DNA of 64,000 bases, taken from NCBI GenBank assembly GCA_963971305.1, contig OZ020309.1, positions 737,001 to 801,000 of the forward strand, in the 5' to 3' direction. This stretch comes from Arcuatula senhousia. Taxonomy: Eukaryota > Mollusca > Bivalvia > Mytilida > Mytilidae. The notes under the pieces were generated by a model. It made no database searches and was not told where the DNA came from. It saw nothing but the letters and a program-made list of their open reading frames with translations. Both the position numbers and the translations under genes were made by a program. Shown here in pieces: positions 24,221-34,367 of the stretch; within the stretch, counting starts at the first letter, position 1, and every line of letters begins with the position of its first letter.

Positions 24221-27200
24221 TTAACATTTTAAAGTTACTATCAAGCTATCAATATTTCTGCCAAAACATACCAAATGCAAAGATTTTACTAAAACATTGA
24301 ATTCGTATCCTTTTTTCAAAAGGTTTTTCAGCCAGTTTTTAATTTCCGTAAGGTTGTTTTTGAATTTTTGTGCTTTATAAACTACATTGCTATAAAAGTC
24401 AGGATAAGATATTCCTTTAACAATCAGAAATCTACGTGTACAATCAAATTTTTCGATGAGATGTCCATATTTATGTGCAAATTTTGTAAAAGATTTGACT
24501 AATTTGTGGTAACGGTAACCTTGTTTTAGCAATTTTTCTGTAATAAAACGGTTTTTATCATTAAAATCAGACACATCACTGCAAATGCGAGCATACCTGA
24601 CTAATTGTGAAATGTATACCCCGTAAGGTGGAGATAATGGTACGTCTCCTTCAAGAAACGGAAAATTAACTATTGGGAATGAAAAGTCATCCCGTTTATC
24701 CTATACTTTAGTGTGTAATCTACCATTGATAATGCTTAAGTCCAAATCTAGAAATGGACATCTACTGTCGGTTGAGTTTGCTTTATTTAGGGTTAATTCT
24801 TTAGGATATATATCATTTATAAAATTTGAGAATGTGGGGTTGTTTAGAGCAAGTATGTCATCTAAGTACCTATATGTATTGTTAAAAGTTTCGATAAGGT
24901 GGTTTTTGTTTGGGTCTTTTTGTAGCTTGGCCATAAACTGTGATTCGTAACAATATAAAAACAGATCAGGTATGAGTGGAGCACAATTGGTTCCCATTGG
25001 AATACCAATGACTTGGCGATATATTTGTTTACCGAACCGGATGTAAATATTATCTAAAAGAAAGTTTAATGCAGTAATAACTTCTATGTCGGTCCAATTA
25101 ACATAACCTTTGTGGGTTTCGTTACTAAAAAACGATTTACTAAATACTTGTGACACTTTAGAACAGATGTAGTCACTTTTAGATTTGTCAAAGCACCATT
25201 TAATTAAATATTCAAATTTCTTTTTGATAAGATTGTGAGGTAGATTAGTATATAAAGTGGAAAAGTCATAGCTGTCTACGGATTGAAAAGTATTTTCAAA
25301 TGCCCGAAGTTTGTCTAAAACATCAAGAGAATTTTTAACACTCCAAAAATGATTTATTCCACTATTTTCGAAAATTTTATCACAGTATCGGATGATAAAT
25401 TATTTCATTGTAGTTAAAGCAAGAGACAAGACTTTAGAAATATTGGTTAAGGAACATTTACTTGATGCAGAAATAAAACGGGATTTATATGGGTTTTGTG
25501 TAATTTAGGTATCCAGTACATAGTAGGTAATTTATTGTATGTAGGGGCTGCTCGAAGTGCTGAGGTTGCTATGACATGATCGTCAATAATACTGGTTTCT
25601 GTAGCTTGCACGGGAACGAAAGTACATGAGCCTTTAATTTCATGCATTAAAACATCCAGATTATATATATTTACGACATACCACAACAACATTGTTAGCC
25701 GCTTTATCCGCAGGAACAAAAACATATCGTGAACCTAATAATTGTAGTTTTGATTTAATTCTGTTTATATAAGTTTGGGGTCGATATTCTACAAAGGTGT
25801 TTTGAAAATGGCTTATTCGTAATTTTACAATGGATATGAATTTATTCTTTAACTTGTCTAAAGATTTGGAATCTGCTCCTTCTCGTCTAATCCAGGTCTT
25901 ACAGTACGAATGAAGGGCAGTAATTATACAATCAAAACAAGAATTCTAATTAATTTTCGAAGGAGGTCTGAATTTTGATCCCTTTTTCGAGAATTTAATA
26001 ACATCTGGGTCATCGACAATGTCTAGGTCACCAGTAACAATATGACCACAAGGAACATATCTAAAGTCCGAATTAGCACAGTCGCATGATACAGAAATAT
26101 TCGAGTCTAGGTCTTCATCTGTAGTGATGGACGTATAGTTAAAAATAATGTTACGTGTTGGTTTTTTATATTTATAAGATATTATTGGAGGTTCAGTATT
26201 TGTAAAATATGGTGGTATTAACTCTTTAATAGTAGGATCCATAAAAATATTAGAAATGTTTATGAAGTCTAGTCCTCTGTTGATGTACGTTAATTTTATA
26301 AAATGTCGAATGTGGTCTACAGGACTATCAATTTGGGGGAAAAGTTTAAAGTAACAAAAAGCGCTAATAATGAGTGCGCCTTCATATAGGGGACTGGCAT
26401 GAGATATGGTGTTACAATCCAATCTAATTTTATTTAACTAAGAAACGGGTATAGAGCATAGTTTACAAAAAAGATTATATCGTCCGTTATTCTTAAATAT
26501 TTTAACAAGATCGGTGATGCTTAAATTAGAACGATGATGTTTTCTAACATTACGATTTATTCGTATACCATGCGACCGTTTGTTCCGTTTACGAGGACTT
26601 ATTAAACTCATGACATTGATATTTGATGTTCTAGATATGTTCCCCTGTCCCATAATGTTATCGTTCAGACCCAGAGTATAAGCTGTTTGTAATTTTTTAA
26701 TCCATTCCAGTTCTGCAAGTCGTCTCAACTTGCAAAACTCTCGTTTACTAGATTTGGAGTCTTTTTGAATAATTTCTAGGGGTTGAACCCTGACGTATTT
26801 AAGGTTATGATTGTGTTTATGAAAATGTTGATATTAGAGACATTTGTACTTTTTATAACGGCGAAAGCGATATAGATGTTCCGATGTTCTTTTGGACAAA
26901 TATCTACCGGTTTCCCCTACATACTGGATATTACAACCAGGTTTGTATCATGTTATTAAATAATTAAGTTATTGGTGCGTCAGTTAACATCTTGATCCAG
27001 ATTTATAGAGAATTTGCGGCCGTTAATAGTTGATTTCACAGTGGTGTCTCTGATAAGTATTTTACATGTCTGTCATTTAGAAGCACCACAGGGTGAAATT
27101 TTAGGATATCCACGATAAGAGTTATTAAAAGTTGTACCGGTTATTTTATTTGAGGGTTGAGTTTTAGTAATTAACGTTTGAAAAGTGGGATTGGAATTAT

Positions 27201-27318
27201 GTCGAGTGTTGTAAGTGTGGCTTGAATTAACATTTGGAGGAGGTATGGCACTGTGAGGTGTGGATATCCTAGTAAAGGGTTTGTTATTTAAATATCTTTT
27301 TCCGTTTCGTAGAATCAT
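24221..27318 (-). pseudogene. Naiad-type Penelope-like retroelement ORF (GIY-YIG then RT), decayed
   Basis: Reading the minus strand from 27318, the order is: a short leader; a Cys-containing segment; a GIY-YIG endonuclease ('NIQYVGETGR', then 'LAELEWIKKLQT', 'GLND'); a CxC segment ('VSCDCANSDF', 'GHIVTGDLDIV') at 25946-26422; and the reverse transcriptase. The RT shows 'VPADKAANNVVVV' (25690-25730), 'LPTMYWIPKLHKT' (25490s), 'GIPMGTNCAPL' and 'YRYLDDIL' (24701-25156), and a thumb region to 24221. Endonuclease before RT with a CxC linker defines the permuted Naiad group of Penelope-like elements. Damage: frameshifts near 26960, 25667 and 25487; TAA at 26834-26836 and about 25403; TAG near 26438, 25946 and 24701. 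Three UGA codons in the endonuclease half are discussed separately. Confidence 0.8.
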
Positions 27319-27564
27319 GATTATGTGTCGTTAGGAGAGAACCGAATGTGCAATGACAAAATAGGGGCGGCATGAAAACAAATGTGTCAAAAGAAAAAAA
27401 TAATAAAATAGAACCACGGACTAAATCTTCCTACTGAAACTACCAATGATTCCCGACAAGCTAATTTGAAACGCAACAACATAAACACAAAAAACAGGGA
27501 TTAGAAGTAAAAGTAGGAACACTTAGAAGACCATAGAATAGGGCAACAAAAATTAAGTTGAAGG

Positions 27565-27570
27565 TAAATG
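27565..27570. repeat. Target-site duplication TAAATG, left
   Basis: TAAATG immediately precedes the element start AGTAGTATA and is repeated exactly at 35003-35008 after TATACTACT. A 6-bp duplication is characteristic of Polinton/Maverick integration. Confidence 0.85.
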
Positions 27571-27789
27571 AGTAGTATAGCGTGTCACTATAGAACACTT
27601 TGACCCCGATGACCCCGAGTTCATTCCCATAGGCTCCATGTTAAATCGTTGCTTTTTTTGGTACTGAATACCCACCCAAGATCTCTAGCAGTAAAGTCGT
27701 GTGCAGTCATGCGGAACGGCGACTCGTCCCTTTCTTTCGCCCCCTTTTAGTTCGTCACAAGTTTCTATTATCTATTATTAACTCTTATC

Positions 27790-27876
27790 TTTAACCCTAG
27801 CCCTAACCCTAACCCTAATCCTAATCCTAGCCCTAACCCTAATCCTAACTCTAATCCTAACCCTAATCCTAACCAT
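27790..27876 (+). repeat. Telomere-like CCCTAA array inside left inverted repeat
   Basis: About 14 hexamers of CCCTAA with variants CCCTAG and TCCTAA. The complementary TTAGGG-rich array lies at the mirror position (34553-34805). The canonical animal telomere repeat is TTAGGG. Confidence 0.85.
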
Positions 27877-27905
27877 TTGTTTTGTTTGTGTCGCCCTGTC
27901 ATTTT

Positions 27906-28115
27906 TATGTGTTATATAGTTTTACTCCCCCTCCCCCTCCTCCTTCTTTCCTCATTTTCCCTTCTCCTCCTCCTCTTTCCCTCATTTTCCGTCCTCCTCC
28001 TCCTCATTTCCTCATTTTTTTCCTCATTTCCCACCTCATTTTCCCTAATTTTCCTCATTTCCCTCCTCATTTTCCTCATTTCCCTCCTCATTTTTTTCTT
28101 GTATTTTTCGTCTTT
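27906..28115 (+). repeat. Polypyrimidine TCC/CCTC tract
   Basis: A strand-asymmetric run of C and T with CCTCCTCC and 'cctcattt' motifs. Leu/Ser/Phe-rich open frames on the plus strand (27877-28251) are by-products of this composition, not genes. Confidence 0.8.
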
Positions 28116-28273
28116 TGAGCTTGTTTTGTTCATGTATGGCTCAACCCTTATTGGTTCTTTTCGTTTTTTTTTGTTTGGTTCGCCCTTTATGGGCTCTTTT
28201 TTTGTCTTTGTTATTGTATTGATTGCTTTTATTTTCTTAAGTTTTCAATAAAAACTCAAAATCAGGTACAACT

Positions 28274-28297
28274 TTTATTAACATTCTACGTTTTATT
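28274..28297 (-). terminator. Polyadenylation signals of the polymerase gene
   Basis: On the minus strand two AATAAA hexamers (28292-28297 and 28274-28279) follow the polymerase stop codon by about 20-40 bp, at the inner edge of the inverted repeat. They would end the polymerase transcript within the element. Confidence 0.6.
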
Positions 28298-28316
28298 TAC
28301 ATTCTATCTTTCAATT

Positions 28317-31300
28317 TCAATATCCATATGGTCTGGTGGTTAAATCGTTCATGATCACTCTTTTGTCAAAAACAATTCTATAATCTTTCTTTTGTGAAAC
28401 GGTTAACAGTTTTTGATTGCTTCTTTGGATCTTGTAATCGTCTCTCACTGTCCTGATATCGTTTCTGTTGATGGTGACCATCTCCTTGATGGTGTCAAAG
28501 TTGATGTCCAAAGCATTCTTATAGTTCAATGTTATTCCACGGACTTTGCACATAGTTCTGTTTCCTGCTTTCTCTGGGACGGCTAGTTTATACGCATAGT
28601 TTTTTGGTCCTCCAGTGACAAACTCCGTAATAGTATTTCCGGGTACTTCGTCCGTCAAATCTCCCAAGTAGTCTCCCAGCTTAGGCCTCCATTCTCCAGG
28701 TTTGGTGGTAAAAACAATCGAATCTGTATCGCAGTACAATGTTCTTGGTCCCAAATTCTCCAGATAAGTATATAGTTTAAGTCTGGCCTGGGCGGTAGTA
28801 TAGGCGGCTATGACGACGTTTGTTTTCTTTTGGGTTTCAATGAATTCTTCTTTATATTTCCATCGTAATTCCACCATTTCATCGTTAACAAACTGTATTC
28901 CGGTCACTTCAATTTTATCGCTGGTTAACATGTCGAAGTATTTCTTTTGTTCTGTAATGTAGGTGGTCTGTTGCATGTTGTTTCTTTGTCCAAACTTGCC
29001 CCAAAAGCTGTTCAACATCAGTTTGGCTAAAGACCTGATGCCGGGGTTCTTTTCTATTTTGTTATAGTCTAACTGTATCCCTTCCTTTTCTTCGTAGTTC
29101 TTGATATATTGCTGTTTAGCCTCTTCAGATTGACACCACTCTGGCCATCCACTAGCTTCTTGTTTCATTTTTAAGAATGTATTGATGTAGTCAGTGAAGA
29201 GTCCTCCAGACTTCCTTCTGGGATCGTACTGTTCTACCTCTTCGAAATGCCATACTTCGTAGATGGTTAAGATGGAATATCCCTTTTCCAAGGCCTTCTT
29301 CAACTCATCTGTCACCCAAGTTCCCGTTATAGCTCTATCTTTTTCAGTATGGTTACAAGTCTCCTGCTGGTAGGTTTCGGTACAGGTACGACAGAGTGGG
29401 AACATCAGTTTGTTGTTGATCTTGGTTGGTAAAACGGGGATGTATAGGTTTTTGGGCGGTAGTACTTTACATTTCACCAATCCTTCGTACTCGTTGATGT
29501 CCCCAAAGTTTTCGGTGATGATCAATGGATGACCTTTGGGTACTTTTCCGGTTTTGTTGACAAACGGATAGAGCGATGTAACGTCATAGTAGTTTATATT
29601 GTCTTCTCCTGTCTGTTTGTACAAGGTAAAGGCTTCTGTTCTTCCTCCGTAGAAAGCGTCTCGTGGTTCCAAAGCAGGGATCATCTCTAAGGAATTGACA
29701 TAGGCACGAAGTGTTGGATCTTGTTCTATCTCTTTATCGAAATCACATTCCCATTTCTCTACGTAGGAGTATCCTTCTGCTTCCAAATAAGTCTTTTTCT
29801 CTAGTGTCCGTTGATGAAGATCGTTCATAAACATGTTGTTGACCGTATTGATGGTCTCTCTGGAATAGCATCTGGGACAGCCGTGCCAATAACAACCGTG
29901 AAATTCATACACAGTTCCATTGTCGTATCCGTCTACTCTGTAGGGTCCAATCTGCTTCTCTCCTCCGTTTTGGGCGTGTTGAATTCTTGAATCTTTCTTT
30001 GCTGATATATGTTTTATCCACTTCATAGCTTTGATGGAGTGCTTATGTTCTGGTTGGTAGCCTTGCGCTGGGATGAGCCCAATGGTGTTCCACCGTAGAA
30101 ACTTGGATCGAAAGACCAGGTTACAGGCAGAGGCAATGGTGATACTCTCTTGGTAGGGGTCGATTGGAGTTCCGTCTAAGGTGTCCATGAATAGTTGCCG
30201 GAAGGTTAAACAGGCTTTTCTCAGGATGTCTACGTCTGTGATACAGTACTTCAAGAGTTCTTCTTGGACTTCAAATGGTTCGTTCCTGTGTTCTTCGTAC
30301 CATTTCACGAATGTTTCGCGGTCTTCTGTTTTCATACCATTTGGATTGTAATAATTGATGTCTGGAAGAGTTTCTAATCGGATGTTTTGGTTTTCCTTTG
30401 TGTTAAACAGATGTGGAAAGTATCCTTTGTGGAGTTCCTCGAATCCAAACATTTTCGGGAGGTTGGCTAAGGCAGTGGGTAGAAAGTTAAGGGAATCTAT
30501 CATCCGTATGCTGCAGTTTGAAATCGTTACAGACATGTTCTTGGCACCGTTGGGGATTATCTTGGGTTGAATTCCACGACGAAACAGGTATTGCAGAACG
30601 GGGATAGAGTCATATCCTTTAAAGTTGTGGCAGATAACGGTGGAGTTGTTGTTGTTTCCGGAAAATAGCCAGTTGCAAAAGTCGTTGTTGGCGTTGGGTC
30701 CACTAAAGACCAGTTGGTTCTGTCCACATTTCCTGCAGGTACTCTCTTCAGTTACTTCCTCCTCCATACAGACGGTACAGACTTTTTGAACCACGCATAA
30801 GTTGGGTCGATGTTCCATAGCTCCACAGGTACTAGCTTTACAGTGTGCACATCTTCCGTCGGTGTCAGGTTGGTACCCCATTTCGCATTCTACGAGGTCG
30901 TCTTGTGTGCATTCAAAATCAAAGAAGATGTAGGTTTGTAATTCTGGAGGATCTTCGACAACTATAGGTGTCATGTAACACTGATGGTCTGTATCGCAGT
31001 ATCGTTTACAGGATGGACAGTACATCTCACCACATACATGGTTGGTTTTCCTTTTTTCCATGTTGACGGTGTGGCCACAGTCTTTACACTTGTAGTACCA
31101 TTTACATGTTGAGTTGATTTTCTTAGTTTGCTCCAAATGGAGTTGGAAGCACTCTTTTCCTCTAAAGTTTCGGCCACATTGGCTACAGTTGATCCAACTG
31201 TCTTCGCAGGGCTCGTGTATCTTCTTACAAAGGATACATGGGTTGTTACATACATGTGTTTCCTTATTACTATATCCCTTTTTACACTTGTTGCAGTAAT

Positions 31301-32372
31301 AGGCCCTGGTCAAGAATCCCGTTACAGTGGTGATGACATCGTAATGATCGTCGTGGTGGTAAAGGTAGATCTTCTTCTCTGCATCTGGTCCCTCATAGAT
31401 AATCCCGTTGAAGTAGTCCTTAGAAAAAACGGTGATTTGATATTCCGGCAGTACAGCTTGGAATCTTTTAAGTTCTTCAATACCGCATGGGCCTTTTGAT
31501 ACTTTGGCTTTTTCGTGAAGTTGCTCTGCTAATTCCTGTTGAATACATCTTCCTTGGCGGATAGTGTCCCACATTGAGTGCTTATCGATCCTGGCTTTAG
31601 CAGTAACAATGGCTCTAGCACAACACAGTTCGTCTCGGTTCTGTATCCTGACGAAACTTCTTTTATCTTTCAGCATTCTCTCGAGATCAACGTAATTGCA
31701 TCTTTTGCGCCCGGATCCTTCGGGAATAGATACGTGGAGAACATCTAATTCTAAACTTCCGTCCAATACAAACTCCTCATGAGATTGTAATACTCTCTCT
31801 ATTTCCTTTAATAGTAGTTCCGTAGTCAGGTCCTTGAGTTGTAATATGGGAAGGGCAATCGGGAAGTCGAGGGAGTTGGTTTCAATTGTCAGTTTTACGA
31901 GGTCGTGTTCTTTCATCTCTTCGCCAATAGTTTGCAGGATGGAATCGAATAATCGATGTAGTGTTCTTATGATGGAAGGCAGGTCCGTGACTTCAAATGC
32001 CTTAAAGGTGACGGTATAATGATTTCTCGAAGTTCCAAACTTGAGTATTCTTTTCTTCTCCTGCCGTTTGATGGTGTAGTAGGATTTCGGATCATTCATG
32101 TGAAACGGTTGCCCTGCTCCTCTTTGTCCATGTCTTTGCTGATGTAACTCTAAAAGGCGTTGGGTGGCAAAGGCCTGGTTGCATTGGGTACATTCGTAAC
32201 CCATTTGGTGGCGGGTCATGTGAGCTTGTAGATTCTCCCGCCTTGTAAAAGTCTTGGTGCATCTCGTACACGAGTAAGTCTCTCGGTGGTTGGTCCATCG
32301 TCTATGACGATGTAGCTGACTCATCTTCTCAAAATTGGCTTCACATTGGTCGCAGGTAAATTGCTTAGCCAT
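28317..32372 (-). CDS. Protein-primed type DNA polymerase B with N-terminal C2H2 fingers
   Basis: An intact frame of 1351-1357 codons. The open frame starts at 32390, but MAKQFTC at 32372 follows a TTTATTTCAG acceptor-like sequence, so this ATG is preferred and a 5'-UTR intron is possible. Numbered from 32390: C2H2 fingers at about 12-36, 41-61 and 66-87; further Cys/His clusters at about 366-475; exonuclease motifs DFE (491-493), HNFKGYD (588-594) and YCITDVD (715-721); an HGCYWHGCPRC segment (831-841) typical of Polinton and plasmid polymerases; polymerase motif A DVTSLYP (936-942), motif B KLMLNSFWGKFG (1123-1134), motif C YCDTDS (1219-1224) and KNYAYK (1263-1268). All catalytic acids are present. 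The role is replication of the element's linear DNA from its inverted repeats. A terminal protein was not found as a separate gene. Confidence 0.92.
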   Translation of the reverse strand: MAKQFTCDQCEANFEKMSQLHRHRRWTNHRETYSCTRCTKTFTRRENLQAHMTRHQMGYECTQCNQAFATQRLLELHQQRHGQRGAGQPFHMNDPKSYYTIKRQEKKRILKFGTSRNHYTVTFKAFEVTDLPSIIRTLHRLFDSILQTIGEEMKEHDLVKLTIETNSLDFPIALPILQLKDLTTELLLKEIERVLQSHEEFVLDGSLELDVLHVSIPEGSGRKRCNYVDLERMLKDKRSFVRIQNRDELCCARAIVTAKARIDKHSMWDTIRQGRCIQQELAEQLHEKAKVSKGPCGIEELKRFQAVLPEYQITVFSKDYFNGIIYEGPDAEKKIYLYHHDDHYDVITTVTGFLTRAYYCNKCKKGYSNKETHVCNNPCILCKKIHEPCEDSWINCSQCGRNFRGKECFQLHLEQTKKINSTCKWYYKCKDCGHTVNMEKRKTNHVCGEMYCPSCKRYCDTDHQCYMTPIVVEDPPELQTYIFFDFECTQDDLVECEMGYQPDTDGRCAHCKASTCGAMEHRPNLCVVQKVCTVCMEEEVTEESTCRKCGQNQLVFSGPNANNDFCNWLFSGNNNNSTVICHNFKGYDSIPVLQYLFRRGIQPKIIPNGAKNMSVTISNCSIRMIDSLNFLPTALANLPKMFGFEELHKGYFPHLFNTKENQNIRLETLPDINYYNPNGMKTEDRETFVKWYEEHRNEPFEVQEELLKYCITDVDILRKACLTFRQLFMDTLDGTPIDPYQESITIASACNLVFRSKFLRWNTIGLIPAQGYQPEHKHSIKAMKWIKHISAKKDSRIQHAQNGGEKQIGPYRVDGYDNGTVYEFHGCYWHGCPRCYSRETINTVNNMFMNDLHQRTLEKKTYLEAEGYSYVEKWECDFDKEIEQDPTLRAYVNSLEMIPALEPRDAFYGGRTEAFTLYKQTGEDNINYYDVTSLYPFVNKTGKVPKGHPLIITENFGDINEYEGLVKCKVLPPKNLYIPVLPTKINNKLMFPLCRTCTETYQQETCNHTEKDRAITGTWVTDELKKALEKGYSILTIYEVWHFEEVEQYDPRRKSGGLFTDYINTFLKMKQEASGWPEWCQSEEAKQQYIKNYEEKEGIQLDYNKIEKNPGIRSLAKLMLNSFWGKFGQRNNMQQTTYITEQKKYFDMLTSDKIEVTGIQFVNDEMVELRWKYKEEFIETQKKTNVVIAAYTTAQARLKLYTYLENLGPRTLYCDTDSIVFTTKPGEWRPKLGDYLGDLTDEVPGNTITEFVTGGPKNYAYKLAVPEKAGNRTMCKVRGITLNYKNALDINFDTIKEMVTINRNDIRTVRDDYKIQRSNQKLLTVSQKKDYRIVFDKRVIMNDLTTRPYGY

Positions 32373-33365
32373 CTGAAATAAAAATAACACAGGTAAGTAT
32401 ATGGTGTCTATTGTTTCCTCTTTTTTAATTGTATACGTTTAAAATTATGTGTCGTCAATTGATTCCTTCTCTTTTAAATTCTATGCCTTTCAAATTATAT
32501 ATTGTCTATTGTTTCCTCCTCTTTTAGTAGTATGCCTTTCAAAGTTAAGTTGGATATGTATGAGTCATACCTTTTCTCTTCGTTAAAACACGTCTGAACT
32601 CTTTGGTGTCTAATCGTAAAATGAATTCATTTCAAATGGTTTACCTGTATAATGGATTGTACCACGTGATCATGTCACGTGACTTCTGGATCAAACCGGT
32701 TAGAACTGGTTTGGACTTGATTTTACGTTTTGTAAGTTTTAGTTCATTATATTGCTTTTTGTTGGAATCTGTTCTTCAAATTTTTTATGTTTGCTGATTT
32801 TTCATCAACATATTTTCTTAACGGAAAGATTTTGAAAGTTTGTTTTCGTAGTTTGATGTTTTTTCTTCAACAGATTTTCTTAACGGTAAGATTTTGTCAG
32901 TTTGTTTTCGTAGTTTGTTGTTTTTTCATCAACAAATTTTCTTTTGTGGTAAGATTTTGTGAGTTTCTTTTTAAAGTGGAAGGTTTTTCGTCAATGCATT
33001 TTGATTTTGTTTGATTTTGATGTACCGATTTTCGTTTTTAAGACAAACGTTTAGATCTCTGTCTTGTATTTTTGTGTCGAAAACGCTTCAATAGGTATTT
33101 TTAAAGGGGGGGAAATTGGCTTAAAATGGGTGTTTTGGGGTGAAAATGAGTAAAATGGGGCTAAAATGGGTGTTTTGGGGTAAAATGAGTAAAATAGGGG
33201 GTAATGGGGGATATTGGGGCTGCTGCTGCTGCTGCTGCTGCTGCTGCGGCGGCGGCGGCGGAGGGTAAATGGCTGCTATTGCTGCTCCAGTAGAGGTAGT
33301 TTAGGGGGGGGGAGGGATTTTGCTGTTCCATGGGAAGAATAAAAACGCGTATACTAGTTCGGATG
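32373..33365. promoter_or_regulatory. Intergenic region between zinc-finger and polymerase genes
   Basis: About 1 kb without a convincing gene, holding the presumed polymerase promoter. It contains T-rich repeats ('tttttcatcaacaaattttctt'-like, 32800-33000), G-run repeats 'aaaatggg'/'ttttgggg' (33115-33215) and a CTG/CGG run (33219-33262). A splice-acceptor-like TTTATTTCAG lies just before the polymerase ATG. Confidence 0.5.
33219..33262 (+). repeat. (CTG)n(CGG)n trinucleotide run
   Basis: Nine CTG-type triplets followed by five CGG-type triplets, in a non-coding part of the polymerase element next to several G-runs. Confidence 0.9.
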
Positions 33366-33401
33366 GTTTATTGAGTTAAAACATTCTTCTTCAGGTAGTC
33401 T

Positions 33402-33950
33402 TTAAACGATCGCTTCTTCTCTAATGAGTTGGTTGGTTTCTTTTGGATGTTCCTTGTTTGTCTTGGATTTTCCTCCTCTTGAGGTCTTTGTAGGCTTGTG
33501 GTTCATGAGTTTCTTGGTCTTTACACCGTTGAGGTTCTTTACTTCCTTGGACTTTGCTAGTCTTCTTCTTGAGTTCTTTGTAGGCTTTACTGATTTTCCA
33601 TTATGGTTCATGGGTTTTTTGGTCTTTACACCGTTGAGGTTCTTTACATCCTTGGTCTTCTCAGACTTAATCGATCGCCGTGTCTTCTTTAACTTTGCCA
33701 TCTGTTCTCTCTTTGAGTCTTGTAGCTTTGTCAAGTGTCTTATTTCCTTGTATATTGCTTTTCCTAAACTTTCAAGTCTATGTTCCGCACTCTTTGGACG
33801 TCTTGAATGTTCTCCCTGTGGTACAGCGTGTCGAGTCTTAGCGTGTATTGTCCTTTTCTCTTTTGAGTCTACATGTTTCACCTTCTCGTGGCGTGTAACA
33901 TCACTCGGCCATGAAAACCGTCTATTGCATTCGGAGCACTGATAAGCCAT
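33402..33950 (-). CDS. Small single C2H2 zinc-finger, basic protein of the Polinton-like element
   Basis: 182 codons. The ATG at 33950 is followed directly by one C2H2 finger, YQCSECNRRF...HEKVKH (residues 3-26). The rest is strongly basic, Lys/Arg/Ser rich, with a duplicated block of about 35 residues containing 'KNLNGVKTKK' (once near residue 103, again near 138). The finger resembles those at the N terminus of the neighbouring polymerase, so the two may recognise related DNA, for example the inverted repeats. That is inference. The gene is on the same strand, about 1 kb upstream of the polymerase, with its own AATAAA at 33367-33372. It could also serve as a nucleoprotein or as a priming protein; nothing in the sequence decides this. 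Confidence 0.7.
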   Translation of the reverse strand: MAYQCSECNRRFSWPSDVTRHEKVKHVDSKEKRTIHAKTRHAVPQGEHSRRPKSAEHRLESLGKAIYKEIRHLTKLQDSKREQMAKLKKTRRSIKSEKTKDVKNLNGVKTKKPMNHNGKSVKPTKNSRRRLAKSKEVKNLNGVKTKKLMNHKPTKTSRGGKSKTNKEHPKETNQLIREEAIV

Positions 33951-34367
33951 GTTCTCTCTTCGGTGTCTAATGTAAAACTAACTCAATCTCCACCTGTCAA
34001 TCCTTATATCCATATTTCACTTTCTTAACCTTATATTCGTTATGTAAAGGTCTTTAGCTCTTTAACGCTATGTAACACATCTACCCTCACTTAAAATGTG
34101 GAATTGGTCACTTTGTGGTCAAGTCCTGACTAACCACTGACCATAACCACCCTTATAATTCCAGATTATGCCTCTAGACCTCTTAAGCTCTCTAACGATA
34201 TACAATAACTCTATATTAGACTTAATTTAAGGATTGGTCACTTTGTGGTCAAGCCCCTAATGACCACTGACCAAAACACAGTATATCATCGGAAAGCCAT
34301 TGTTCTAGAGAAGACAATGCAACAAACCGGAAGGAAATCGGTCAAGGAATAACAAAGTTGTGACCCG

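Larger units (their letters stand above)
27571..28275 (+). repeat. Left terminal inverted repeat
   Basis: It pairs with 34368-35002. Matching blocks in order: AGTAGTATA and 'aacactttg' at the tip; 'cagtaaagtcgtgtg' and 'gtcatgcggaac' near 27690; a CCCTAA-type array (27790-27875); 'ccatttgttttgtt' and 'gtgtcgccct'; 'cgccctttatggg'; and 'aagttttcaataaaaactca' at the inner edge. About 75 bp behind the tip are diverged. A TCC-rich pyrimidine tract (about 27925-28110) is present only on this side. Confidence 0.85.

Noticed and set aside
27790..27876. A true chromosome end or interstitial telomere
   Set aside because: The array is mirrored at 34553-34805 inside inverted repeats bounded by a 6-bp target duplication, so it belongs to the transposon.
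27877..28251. Leu/Ser/Phe-rich plus-strand ORF as a membrane protein
   Set aside because: It arises from a TCC-rich pyrimidine tract overlapping other equally open frames, with no conserved residues.
31128..31499. Plus-strand ORFs opposite the DNA polymerase (also 30355-30570, 33424-33942)
   Set aside because: Antisense shadows of intact coding sequence.
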